NCBI GenBank assembly: GCA_018711655.1 | Contig: DVIA01000069.1 | Span: 1-48,449, forward strand | DNA: 48,449 nt | Reading direction: 5' to 3' | From: Candidatus Pullichristensenella avicola | Lineage (GTDB): Bacteria; Bacillota; Clostridia; Christensenellales; Aristaeellaceae | Shown here: piece after piece, positions 41,565 through 48,449 of the stretch | How positions within the stretch are numbered: the first letter of the stretch is position 1 | How the letters are laid out: each line of letters begins with the position of its first letter | Notes under the pieces: model-generated | Told to the model about the DNA's origin: nothing | Databases searched by the model: none | What the model saw: only the letters and a program-made list of their open reading frames with translations | Program-made: the position numbers and the translations under genes

Positions 41565-42676
41565 TGAAACAGGATGAACTTCTCCGCGTTGGAGAACTGG
41601 CAAAGGAAGCGGGCGTGAGCCTGACCACCGTCAAATACTACGTCAAAGAGGGCCTGATCCGCCCGGCGCGCAAAACCGGGCGGAATATGGCCTACTACGA
41701 CCGCGCCTGCGTAAACACCATCGGCGTCATCCGCAAATTGCAGCGCGAGCGCTATTACCCGCTCTCGGTCATCAAGCGGCTGATGGAATCCGCGCCTGTA
41801 GAGCAGGTCGAACTGGAACTGCTCGACGCCATCCACAAGGCCGACGCGCCTGACCCGGGCGAGCGCGTGACGCTTTCCGAAGCGGCGCGCCGCAGCGGGC
41901 TGACGACCAAACAGATCGCCCGACTTGCCGAGTGCGGCGCGCTCGCCCCCGTGCGCGAAGGCCGCCAAAAATTCTATTCCACCGACGATCTGGGCGTTCT
42001 GGCGCTGGCCAAACGCCGCCTGGACGCCGGCATTCCCTTTGAACAAACCGTGCGATCGTTTTCGATTTACGAAAATGCGCTGCGCAAGGCCGTGCGCGCC
42101 GAAGTGGACGATTTTGCCTCCGGCGCGCTGATGCGCGCTGAAGTCACCGCCGGAACGGGCGCGAGAATGATTCGCGTTTCCGATGAAACGCTGGACGGCT
42201 TCATCGCCCTGCGCCGCAAGGCCCTGAACCGCGAATACGGGTCGCGCCGCCTGGAGGACCTGGGCGAGTTTGAAATGGCGCTGGCCAAGGCGCTGTCGCG
42301 CGTGGCAAAAGCGCTGCGCGGCGCGGGATGGGCGCGTGATGCGGCGGCCTGCGAAGCCGTTTGCGCCGGCGCGCCGGTGGACGACGCCGCGCTTTCCGCC
42401 GCCGCCGAGCGGTTTTGGGGGTTTGCCCGCGCCGGAGGCGATACCGCCCGCGCCCTGGCCGAAAGCGTGCGCGCCCGGGACGATTTTGCGGCCATGGAAC
42501 CTGCTGGAGAGCGCGCGCTGACGCTCGCCTGCCTGAAGGCGGCGTATCTGGCGCTTGCGCCGGCGGTGCTCCGCTGCGATCGCGAAGGCGAAGCGGCGCT
42601 GCGGGCCCTGCCCGAAGCTCCCGCCGCGGCCCTGCGCGCCGCGCTGGCCGAACAGCAGGCCGCCGCGCGCGCATGA
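41561..42676 (+). CDS. MerR-family regulator with two MerR-type DNA-binding domains
   Basis: 371 residues. The first winged-helix domain (about 7-75) has LLRVGELAKEAGVSLTTVKYY, GLIRPARKTGRNMAYYD. A second, complete MerR-like domain follows (about 104-165: LSEAARRSGLTTKQIARLAE, GALAPVREGRQKFYSTDDL). The remainder is an Ala-rich helical effector region ending AALAEQQAAARA. Tandem MerR domains in one chain are uncommon; MerR proteins normally dimerise to recognise a palindrome. The start overlaps the dehydrogenase stop, so it is co-expressed with its likely target genes. No cysteine-rich metal site is seen. Confidence 0.8.
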   Translation: MMKQDELLRVGELAKEAGVSLTTVKYYVKEGLIRPARKTGRNMAYYDRACVNTIGVIRKLQRERYYPLSVIKRLMESAPVEQVELELLDAIHKADAPDPGERVTLSEAARRSGLTTKQIARLAECGALAPVREGRQKFYSTDDLGVLALAKRRLDAGIPFEQTVRSFSIYENALRKAVRAEVDDFASGALMRAEVTAGTGARMIRVSDETLDGFIALRRKALNREYGSRRLEDLGEFEMALAKALSRVAKALRGAGWARDAAACEAVCAGAPVDDAALSAAAERFWGFARAGGDTARALAESVRARDDFAAMEPAGERALTLACLKAAYLALAPAVLRCDREGEAALRALPEAPAAALRAALAEQQAAARA

Positions 42677-42911
42677 TTGCAGGCGTATGGCCGGTTTGTG
42701 CCGGCTGCGTATGCCGCCACCGCCGCGCGCGATCGCAGGCCGCATCGGCGATCGCGGCGTCGCCCTGCCCCGGCCGCCGCGCATGATTTTGCCGCCCCGC
42801 GGAGCGATCGACAGCCGGATGCGGTTCAAGTCGCGATGCGCCGCGCAGACCGCCGCGTTTGGCTTGGATTGCCCGCCCAACGCTCAACGCCGCCACCTGG
42901 GAGGTGCTTGC

Positions 42912-44276
42912 ATGGATTTTTCCGAACTGGTCGCCCGTCAGCGGGCCTTCTACGAAAGCGGCGCTACGCGCAGCGCGGACTTCCGGCTTGGGGCGCTGCG
43001 AACGCTGCGCGACGCCATTGTCCGCTACGAAGGCCGCATCTTCGACGCCCTCAAGGCGGATCTTAACAAGGCGCCGATGGAGAGCTACATGTGTGAAAAC
43101 GGCCTCGTGCTCGAGGAGATACGCTTTCACTTAAAGCACCTGCGCCGCTGGATGAAGGAGCGCCGCGTGCCCACGCCGCTGGCGCAGTTCCACGCCCGCA
43201 GCTTCGTCTCCCCGGAGCCGTACGGCGTGGCGCTCATCCTCTCGCCGTGGAATTATCCCATCCAACTGTGCCTCTCGCCCCTGGTGGGGGCCATTTCCGG
43301 CGGCAACTGCGCGGTGGTCAAGCCCTCGGCCTACGCGCCCGCCACTTCGGCGGTCATCGCCCGGATGCTGGGCGAGGCGTTCGATGCGCGGTATATCGCC
43401 GTGGTCGAGGGCGGTCGCGCCCAAAACAGCGCTCTGCTGGAGCAGAAATTCGATTATATCTTCTTCACCGGCTCCGTCGCCGTTGGCAAAGTGGTGATGG
43501 AGGCCGCCGCCAGACACCTGACGCCCGTGACCCTGGAACTGGGCGGCAAAAGCCCGGTCATCGTCGATGCAACGGCGAATATCCAACTCGCCGCCCGCCG
43601 CGTCGCCTTTGGCAAGGTATTGAACGCCGGACAGACCTGCGTGGAGCCGGACTACCTGCTCATCCACAAGTCCGTCCAGCAGCCCTTTGTCGAGGCGTTC
43701 CGCGCCGCATTGAAGGAGTTTTTCCCCACCGGCGACTATGCGAACATGCCCACCATCATCGCCGAAAAGCACTACCGCCGCCTCCTGGGCCTGCTGGAAA
43801 ACCAGAACATCGTCCTCGGCGGCGGCCACGACGACGCGCGCCGCTTCATCGAGCCGACGCTGCTTGCCGACGTCTCTCCGGATTCCCCCGTCATGCAGGA
43901 GGAGATTTTCGGCCCCATATTGCCGATGCTGCCCTATGAGACGCTCGAGGAGGTCGTTTCCTTCGTGCGCGCCCGTCCCCGCCCGCTGGCCTTTTACATC
44001 TTCACGGCCAGCAAGGAGACGGAGCGAAAACTGCTGGACAGTTGCTCCTTCGGCGGCGGCTGCATCAACGATACCATCATCCACCTCGCCACCTCGCACA
44101 TGCCCTTCGGCGGCGTGGGCGATTCCGGCATGGGCAGCTACCACGGCAAAAAGAGCTTCGATACCTTCACCCACGAGCGCAGCATCGTGAAAAAGTCCAC
44201 CTGGCTGGACCTGCCCATGCGCTACCACCCCTACGGCAAGGGCAAGTTGAAGCTCATCCGCAGGTTCATGAAGTAG
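42912..44276 (+). CDS. Class 3 (fatty-aldehyde type) aldehyde dehydrogenase
   Basis: 454 residues, the length of class 3 ALDHs, which lack the N-terminal extension of classes 1 and 2. Catalytic residues are Asn114 (SPWNYP), Glu209 (LELGGKSP) and Cys243 (NAGQTCVEPDY); MPFGGVGDSGMGSYHGKKSF is the usual C-terminal signature. A basic tail GKGKLKLIRRFMK could bind membrane lipid. Such enzymes oxidise medium- and long-chain aldehydes with NAD(P). The ATG at 42912 follows GGGAGG. A 235-base gap with no gene separates it from the MerR gene, so it may have its own promoter, though none is convincing. Confidence 0.93.
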   Translation: MDFSELVARQRAFYESGATRSADFRLGALRTLRDAIVRYEGRIFDALKADLNKAPMESYMCENGLVLEEIRFHLKHLRRWMKERRVPTPLAQFHARSFVSPEPYGVALILSPWNYPIQLCLSPLVGAISGGNCAVVKPSAYAPATSAVIARMLGEAFDARYIAVVEGGRAQNSALLEQKFDYIFFTGSVAVGKVVMEAAARHLTPVTLELGGKSPVIVDATANIQLAARRVAFGKVLNAGQTCVEPDYLLIHKSVQQPFVEAFRAALKEFFPTGDYANMPTIIAEKHYRRLLGLLENQNIVLGGGHDDARRFIEPTLLADVSPDSPVMQEEIFGPILPMLPYETLEEVVSFVRARPRPLAFYIFTASKETERKLLDSCSFGGGCINDTIIHLATSHMPFGGVGDSGMGSYHGKKSFDTFTHERSIVKKSTWLDLPMRYHPYGKGKLKLIRRFMK

Positions 44277-44326
44277 CTTCCCCCGCTTTCGCCGCGCGCT
44301 CGAAAAACGAAAGACCCGAGACCACG

Positions 44327-44365
44327 AAAATTGCCCTGATCCGCAAGCATCAGCGGCAATTTTTG
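44327..44365 (+). terminator. Intrinsic terminator of the aldehyde dehydrogenase gene
   Basis: AAAATTGCC-CTGAT pairs with ATCAG-(C)-GGCAATTTT around CCGCAAGC, ending in TTTTTGCGTTTT. Confidence 0.9.
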
Positions 44366-44406
44366 CGTTTTGCGTGCGGCCGCGGCTGTGGGGGGCTCCC
44401 GGCCGG

Positions 44407-44556
44407 GTTGCGCCCGCGCTTGCGGGGGTATGCGACAGGGTGAGAGCGCGGCCGATCTGCGTGCAGTTGCGCCCGCGCTTGCGGGGGTATGCGGGGAAGC
44501 ATACCGCCGAATTTGATCGCTTTGCCAGGTTGCGCCCGCGCTTGCGGGGGCATCGC
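44407..44556 (+). CRISPR. Three-copy CRISPR-like repeat cluster (type I-E-like repeat), or palindromic repeat element
   Basis: The 28-base unit GTTGCGCCCGCGCTTGCGGG plus GGTATGCG occurs at 44407-44434 and 44466-44493 and, with a changed 3' end, at 44529-44556 (first 22 bases identical). The two intervals are 31 and 35 bases and unrelated to each other. The repeat aligns with type I-E repeats (CCCGCGC-xx-GCGGG hairpin at the same offset), and decay of the last repeat is usual at the leader-distal end. Against this: unequal spacers, only two of them, and no cas gene within the window. Confidence 0.45.
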
Positions 44557-44607
44557 TCCGGGCGCCGCCATCCTGCGCAGCGTTTTTGAATTTAACACAG
44601 CGAGGGC

Positions 44608-44643
44608 TTGACAAGGCTGTATCTACTGTATATACTGTATATG
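44608..44643 (+). promoter_or_regulatory. Promoter and putative operator of the GntR-ABC operon
   Basis: TTGACA (44608-44613), 17-base spacer, TATACT (44631-44636). Three 9-base direct repeats CTGTATCTA, CTGTATATA, CTGTATATG (44617-44643) cover the spacer and -10 and include the palindrome GTATATAC. GntR proteins of the YtrA group bind such AT-rich sites near their own promoter. Confidence 0.82.
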
Positions 44644-44666
44644 AACAGAAATTACGGAGGCATGCC

Positions 44667-45047
44667 ATGGAACTGTTCATCGACAACAAAAGCGGAGCGC
44701 CCATCTACGAGCAGATTTGCGAGCAGGTGCGCGCGCAGATCGTCTCCGGCGCCCTGAAGGAGGACGAGCCTTTGCCGTCCATCCGCGCGCTGGCCAAGGA
44801 TTTGCGCATCAGCGTCATCACTACCAAGCGCGCCTACGACGAGCTTTTACAGGCCGGCTATGTCTACGCCGTGGCCGGCAAGGGCTACTTCGTGGCCGCG
44901 CGCAACGTGGAACTTATGCGCGAAGAAAACCTGCGCCGCATCGAGGCGCATTTGACCGAGGTCGCCAAGCTGGCGGCCAGCTGTGACTTGACGCGGGAGG
45001 ACGTTTTCAACATCTACGACGTCCTCTCCGGGGAGGAAACCGTATGA
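44667..45047 (+). CDS. GntR-family regulator, YtrA subfamily
   Basis: 126 residues, the short YtrA type: a winged helix-turn-helix (LFIDNKSGAPIYEQICEQVR, LPSIRALAKDLRISVITTKR, GYVYAVAGKGYFVA) and only a small C-terminal dimerisation tail. YtrA regulators repress their own ABC-transporter operons and are relieved by cell-wall-active compounds in several Firmicutes. ACGGAGG is about 8 bases before the ATG at 44667. The stop overlaps the ATPase start (ATGA). Operator-like repeats overlap the promoter. Confidence 0.92.
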   Translation: MELFIDNKSGAPIYEQICEQVRAQIVSGALKEDEPLPSIRALAKDLRISVITTKRAYDELLQAGYVYAVAGKGYFVAARNVELMREENLRRIEAHLTEVAKLAASCDLTREDVFNIYDVLSGEETV

Positions 45048-45886
45048 ACGCTGTGGAACTCACAGACCTTACCAAACACTATGGGGATTTCACCCTCGAC
45101 CGCGTATCCCTGACGCTGCCCGAGGGCTGCGTGATGGGGCTGGTGGGGGAGAACGGCGCGGGCAAGACCACCTTGATCAAACTCCTGCTGGGCATGCTCA
45201 GGCGGGACGGCGGCACAGTGCGCGTGCTCGGCCGCGATATGGATGCAGACGGCCGCGCCGTCAAGGAAGAACTGGGCGTGGTGCTGGACGAGGCCGGCTT
45301 TCCCGAGTGCGTCACCGCGCGGCAGGCGGGCAGGATCATGGCCGCCGCCTACCGGAACTGGGACGCGCGCGCCTACGATGAGAACCTTCAAAAACTCTCC
45401 CTGCCGGAGAACAAGCCCTTCAAGGACTTTTCCCGCGGCATGAAGATGAAGCTCTCTCTGGCGGTGGCGCTCTCGCACAACGCCCGCCTGCTCGTCCTCG
45501 ACGAGGCCCTCAACGGCATCGACCCCGTGGCGCGCGATGAAATTCTGGATATCTTCATGGACTACACCCGCGACGAGGGCCACTCCATCCTCCTTTCCTC
45601 GCACATCGTCAGCGATCTGGAGAAGGTCTGCGATTACATCGCCTTCCTCCACCGGGGCAAACTGATGCTCTGCGATGAAAAGGACGCGCTGCTGGAGAAG
45701 TACGGCCTCATCCACGTCAGCCGCGAACAGCTCGCGCAGCTGGACGGCGCCGCCGTCAAGGGCAGCAAGTCCTCGCCCTACGGCGTGGAGGCCGTGGTGG
45801 AAAGAAGCCGCGTGCCCGCCGGCATGCAGATCTCGCCCGTGGGGCTGGAAGAACTGTTCGTCTACATGGCAAGGGGGGATCGCTGA
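45044..45886 (+). CDS. ABC transporter ATP-binding protein (YtrB/BcrA type)
   Basis: 280 residues. Walker A is GENGAGKTT (35-43), the signature reads FSRGMKMKLSLA (129-140) and Walker B is LLVLDEALNGID (149-160), where the Pro that usually follows the catalytic Glu154 is Ala-Leu. The His switch is in LLSSHIVSDLEKV. A C-terminal extension of about 70 residues is as in drug- and peptide-export ATPases. With the membrane protein that follows it forms an exporter of unknown substrate, possibly a cell-envelope stress system. The stop and next start overlap (TGATG). Confidence 0.93.
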   Translation: MNAVELTDLTKHYGDFTLDRVSLTLPEGCVMGLVGENGAGKTTLIKLLLGMLRRDGGTVRVLGRDMDADGRAVKEELGVVLDEAGFPECVTARQAGRIMAAAYRNWDARAYDENLQKLSLPENKPFKDFSRGMKMKLSLAVALSHNARLLVLDEALNGIDPVARDEILDIFMDYTRDEGHSILLSSHIVSDLEKVCDYIAFLHRGKLMLCDEKDALLEKYGLIHVSREQLAQLDGAAVKGSKSSPYGVEAVVERSRVPAGMQISPVGLEELFVYMARGDR

Positions 45887-46503
45887 TGCGCGCGCTGTTT
45901 TTGAAGGACTGGTATATGGCGAAAAGCTATTGCCGCTCGTACCTGTTTATCGTCGCGGTGTTCGCGGCAGTGTCGTTCATTTCTTCGGAAAGCCTGTTTT
46001 TCATGGCCTATCCGACGATAATGTTCGGCATCCTGCCGGTGACGCTCATTTCCTACGACGAGCGCTTCCACTGGCCAGCCTACGCCGGCACGTTGCCCCT
46101 CCGCCGGCGCGACGAGGTGCGGGAAAAGTACCTGCTGTCGCTGCTGCTGATCGCCGTCATGGGAATCCTTATGACCGCATTGCAGGCGATCGCGGTTTTG
46201 CGCAACGGTTCGGCGCTCGCGGAAGGGTTTGTGATGATGGTCGTGGGCATGTTCGTCTTCAGCCTGATCGGGCCATGCGTACTGCTGCCGCTGACATACC
46301 GCTTCGGCTCGGAAAAGGCGCGCGTGAATTTCTATATCCTCATCGTGCTCGTGGCCGTGCTCATCGGTACGTTCAGCGGTATGTCGACCGAAGCGCACTT
46401 CCCGTTCAAGACGGTCTATCTGGTCCTGCTCGCGGCGGTGATCGCGTGCATGCCCCTTTCCTACGTCATTTCCTGTCGCGCATACGAAAAGAGGGAATGG
46501 TGA
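45886..46503 (+). CDS. ABC-2 type transporter permease
   Basis: 205 residues with six hydrophobic segments (near 18-33, 38-56, 85-107, 114-139, 147-166, 173-191), the number expected for one ABC-2 permease. The first residues MRALFLKDWYMAKSY and the loop PLRRRDEVREKYL resemble permeases of YtrA-regulated operons. It works as a partner of the preceding ATPase. One-base overlaps on both sides (TGATG) make the four genes from GntR to the zinc-ribbon protein tightly coupled. Confidence 0.85.
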   Translation: MRALFLKDWYMAKSYCRSYLFIVAVFAAVSFISSESLFFMAYPTIMFGILPVTLISYDERFHWPAYAGTLPLRRRDEVREKYLLSLLLIAVMGILMTALQAIAVLRNGSALAEGFVMMVVGMFVFSLIGPCVLLPLTYRFGSEKARVNFYILIVLVAVLIGTFSGMSTEAHFPFKTVYLVLLAAVIACMPLSYVISCRAYEKREW

Positions 46504-46724
46504 TGAAGAACACGCGCATCTGCCCCAAGTGCGGCTCGCAAAACATCGCGCGCGTGCCGGACAACCCCAACCGCTACGCCAGCGGCAACAACATCTACAC
46601 CACCACCGTGACGCTGCTGGGAAAGATCCCCGTCATCCGCTACGTCTGCTGCGACTGCGGCTATGTGGAAAACTGGGTCGAAGGCGCGGCGGAGCGGGAG
46701 AAGATACAAGATGTGTTCGGATAG
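46503..46724 (+). CDS. 73-residue zinc-ribbon protein
   Basis: Reads MKNTRICPKCGSQNIARVPD, then NIYTTTVTLLGKIPVIRYVC and CDCGYVENWVE. Two Cys pairs (CPKC and CCDC) about 35 residues apart make a zinc ribbon. The start overlaps the permease stop (TGATG), so it is the fourth gene of the GntR-ABC operon even though it is easy to miss inside a longer open frame. Similar small proteins are scattered in Clostridia with no known role; here it may accompany the transporter. Confidence 0.82.
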   Translation: MKNTRICPKCGSQNIARVPDNPNRYASGNNIYTTTVTLLGKIPVIRYVCCDCGYVENWVEGAAEREKIQDVFG

Positions 46725-46733
46725 GAGCAATAT

Positions 46734-47981
46734 ATGTTTTGCAACATGCTGAAAACGGCTTTGTGCCTCGCGCTGGCGCTGCTGCTCGCCGCCCTGCCCG
46801 CCGCAGCGCAGACGAACGTGGAAGAGCGGCTTTCCGACCTGGAAACCATGCGCGCAGGCTTGGAAGAAGGTCATTACGACCTCTTTGCGCTGGCAACGCC
46901 CGAGGAATGGGAAGCGCGCGTGGCGGCGGCGGCGGAAACGCTGCGCGACGAAGATACCGACGACATCACCGCCTGCTACGCGCTCATCGAACTCGCCGCC
47001 TCGCTGGGCGACGCGCACACGCAGGCGTGGTTCTCTGGCGGCAACGCGCAGGGAATGCTCCGCGCGCTGCCGTTGCAGACCGGCCTCTTTTCCGGCAGGG
47101 TCTACCTTCTCGCCACCACCGGGCCCTACGCGGACTACCTCGGCATGGAGATCACCGCCATCGCGGGCGTGCCCATGGCCGACGTCTTTGCCCGCCTTAC
47201 CCCGCTCATCAGCTACGACAACGAAGCGCGCCTGCAAACGCAGCTCGCCGCCAACATCGCCGACGCCGAGGGCCTGCGCCATGTGGGCGTCCTGGACGAC
47301 GCCTCGCGGGCGGAGGTGACCTTCACGGACGCGCAGGGCGCGGAGCACACCGCCACCGTCGAGGCGCTGGTGGGGGAGGAGATGTACACGGCGCAGTTCG
47401 TCTTTCTTGAGCGCGAAGCCGTCCCCGCCGCCGAACAGCCCGCCGGCCTCTATGAATACCAAAGCTATGGCGACACGCTCTGGATCGGCTACTATTCCTG
47501 CGCCGAGGACCCGGAATACCCGATGGCGGACTTCGTGGAGGACGTGGCGGCGGAACTGGAGGCGGGGAACTACGCCAAGGTCTGCGTGGACCTGCGCTAC
47601 AACGGCGGCGGCGATTCCTCCGTCCTGGAGCCGCTCATCGACCGCCTCGCCGCTCTGCGGGACAAAAACGGCCTCGCCGTCTACGCGCTCATTGGCGAAA
47701 ATACCTTTTCCTCGGCGGTGATGAACGCCGCGCAACTAAAAACGCGCGCCGCCGCCACGCTCGTGGGCACGCCCACCGGCGGCAGCGCCAACCACTTTGG
47801 CGAGATACAGTCGTTCACGCTGGAACACCTGCCGCTGACGGTCTACTATTCCACAAAATACTTTGCGATGCTCCCCGGCGGCCCCGAAGGCTCCCTGATG
47901 CCGGACGTCGAAGTGGAGCGCACGCTGGCCGACTATGTTTCCGGCAGGGATGCGGCGCTGCAAGCCGTGCTGGAGGCGTAG
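46734..47981 (+). CDS. Secreted S41-type (C-terminal processing) protease-like protein
   Basis: 415 residues. A signal peptide (LKTALCLALALLLAALPAAA, cleavage near 25) precedes an N-terminal helical part and a weak PDZ-like segment (YADYLGMEITAIAGVP). The S41 core holds VCVDLRYNGGGDSSVLEPL, IGENTFSSAVMNAAQL with the probable nucleophile Ser326 or Ser327, and GTPTGGSANHFGEIQSF. The general-base lysine is not obvious by eye, so activity is not certain. AGGAG lies before the ATG at 46734, 9 bases after the zinc-ribbon gene, so it may be the fifth gene of the operon. A hairpin follows the stop. Confidence 0.85.
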   Translation: MFCNMLKTALCLALALLLAALPAAAQTNVEERLSDLETMRAGLEEGHYDLFALATPEEWEARVAAAAETLRDEDTDDITACYALIELAASLGDAHTQAWFSGGNAQGMLRALPLQTGLFSGRVYLLATTGPYADYLGMEITAIAGVPMADVFARLTPLISYDNEARLQTQLAANIADAEGLRHVGVLDDASRAEVTFTDAQGAEHTATVEALVGEEMYTAQFVFLEREAVPAAEQPAGLYEYQSYGDTLWIGYYSCAEDPEYPMADFVEDVAAELEAGNYAKVCVDLRYNGGGDSSVLEPLIDRLAALRDKNGLAVYALIGENTFSSAVMNAAQLKTRAAATLVGTPTGGSANHFGEIQSFTLEHLPLTVYYSTKYFAMLPGGPEGSLMPDVEVERTLADYVSGRDAALQAVLEA

Positions 47982-47996
47982 ATACAAAACGAACAT

Positions 47997-48021
47997 CCCC
48001 GCCACGAACGCTGTGGCGGGG
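47997..48021 (+). terminator. Hairpin after the S41-type gene
   Basis: CCCCGCCAC / GTGGCGGGG with a 7-base loop, 16 bases after the stop. No T run, so termination efficiency is uncertain. Confidence 0.65.
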
Positions 48022-48231
48022 ACAAATCTGTCGCAAGAGCGCCTCTCGCCGCGCCGGCAATGACGTTCCGGGCGATCTGCTTCTTATGGGAGGGCCGAAA
48101 GGGAACAAAAGGAACAACGAGGAGCGCCAAAGCGGCCATGTCCACCGGGCCGCAGCCGCCCTTCAGATACTGCACGGCGATGGGAAGGGCTTTGCAGTTG
48201 AAACCGAGCGGCGGACAGGGAAGCGGATCGT
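48022..48231. other. Gene-free stretch
   Basis: About 210 bases between the hairpin and the terminal tandem repeat. No supportable gene or RNA feature. Confidence 0.5.
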
Positions 48232-48449
48232 CCGCGCCGGGAGGGGATGCTGCGATCAGGAGCCGGCGCTTCGGCTGGCAGAACGAACCGCCCGTCCGGC
48301 ACAATGAACCGGTCGCCCGCGCCGGGAGGGGATGCTGCGATCAGGGCCGGCGTTTCGGCTGGCAGAACGAACTGCCCGTCCGGCACAACGAACTGGCCGC
48401 CCGCGCCGGGAGGGGATGCTGCGATCAGGGCCGGCGTTTCGGCTGACGG
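48232..48449. repeat. 84-85-bp tandem repeat running off the window
   Basis: Units start CCGCGCCGGGAGGGGATGCTGCGATCAGG at 48232, 48317 and 48401; the third is cut by the window end. Differences are single bases. Within each unit a roughly 21-base sub-repeat (CAGAACGAACTGCCCGTCCGG and CACAACGAACTGGCCGCCCGC) is seen. Open frames cross it, but with repetitive composition and no ribosome site. Confidence 0.85.

Noticed and set aside
44376-44402. A possible fourth, degenerate copy of the CRISPR-like repeat
   Set aside because: Only loose GC similarity, and its spacing of about 31 bases does not fit the 59-63-base period.

Overview
The window looks like chromosomal DNA of a high-GC Firmicute of class Clostridia, perhaps an uncultured gut or rumen relative of the Christensenellales (an inference; no rRNA gene is present to fix it). 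Supporting signs are strong GGAGG-type ribosome binding sites, sigma-A promoters (TTGACA / 17 bp / TATAAT), tRNA genes with encoded CCA, frequent 1- or 4-base start/stop overlaps, a split transketolase, a UgtP/MGDG-synthase-type glycosyltransferase, VanZ and CAP-domain proteins, a YtrA-type GntR/ABC operon and many GC-rich intrinsic terminators.

Region 1 (1-6.6 kb) is the end of a surface-polysaccharide locus. Its first 2.4 kb (flippase, acyltransferase, frameshifted acetyltransferase) is visibly lower in GC than what follows. Then comes a UDP-L-FucNAc cassette (CapE-, CapF- and CapG-type enzymes) with a NeuD-type acetyltransferase inserted, ending in a UDP-glucose dehydrogenase that has lost its middle. 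Region 2 (6.6-12.95 kb) holds VanZ-like, NahK-like kinase and SDR genes, a multiply frameshifted BRO/DinD-type phage relic, and a leftward small protein / pfkA / RlmD-type methyltransferase operon. Region 3 (13.3-19.5 kb) has tRNA-Thr and tRNA-Pro, a paralogue of the surface acyltransferase, an 18-bp minisatellite, a leftward flavodoxin-DUF362-TetR operon whose promoter carries two matching operators, and a leftward HAD phosphatase / glycolipid synthase pair.

Region 4 (19.5-30.5 kb) has an apparently leaderless family-6 uracil/hypoxanthine DNA glycosylase with pyrimidine nucleoside phosphorylase and a CPBP-like membrane protein, then leftward deformylase-like / patatin / alpha-beta hydrolase genes, an EF-G-like GTPase, a secreted CAP+Ig-like protein, a 28-residue membrane peptide and mutY. 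Region 5 (31-37 kb) has a membrane-anchored CapA-type protein divergent from a 1069-residue membrane protein with thirteen His/Cys repeats, followed by intergenic tandem repeats and a ferredoxin-like protein.

Region 6 (37.3-44.3 kb) has split transketolase, an SCP2-like protein, a zinc alcohol dehydrogenase, a double-MerR regulator and a class 3 aldehyde dehydrogenase, all rightward. Region 7 (44.4-48.4 kb) has a three-copy CRISPR-like repeat cluster, an autoregulated-looking GntR-ABC operon with a zinc-ribbon protein and a secreted S41-type protease-like protein, and an 84-85-bp tandem repeat that runs off the window.

The least explained item is the thirteen-repeat His/Cys membrane protein at 32.7-35.9 kb. 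The best-resolved regulatory unit is the TetR operon with twin operators at 17.4 kb. All coordinates, motifs and frames were read by eye; no database search was run.
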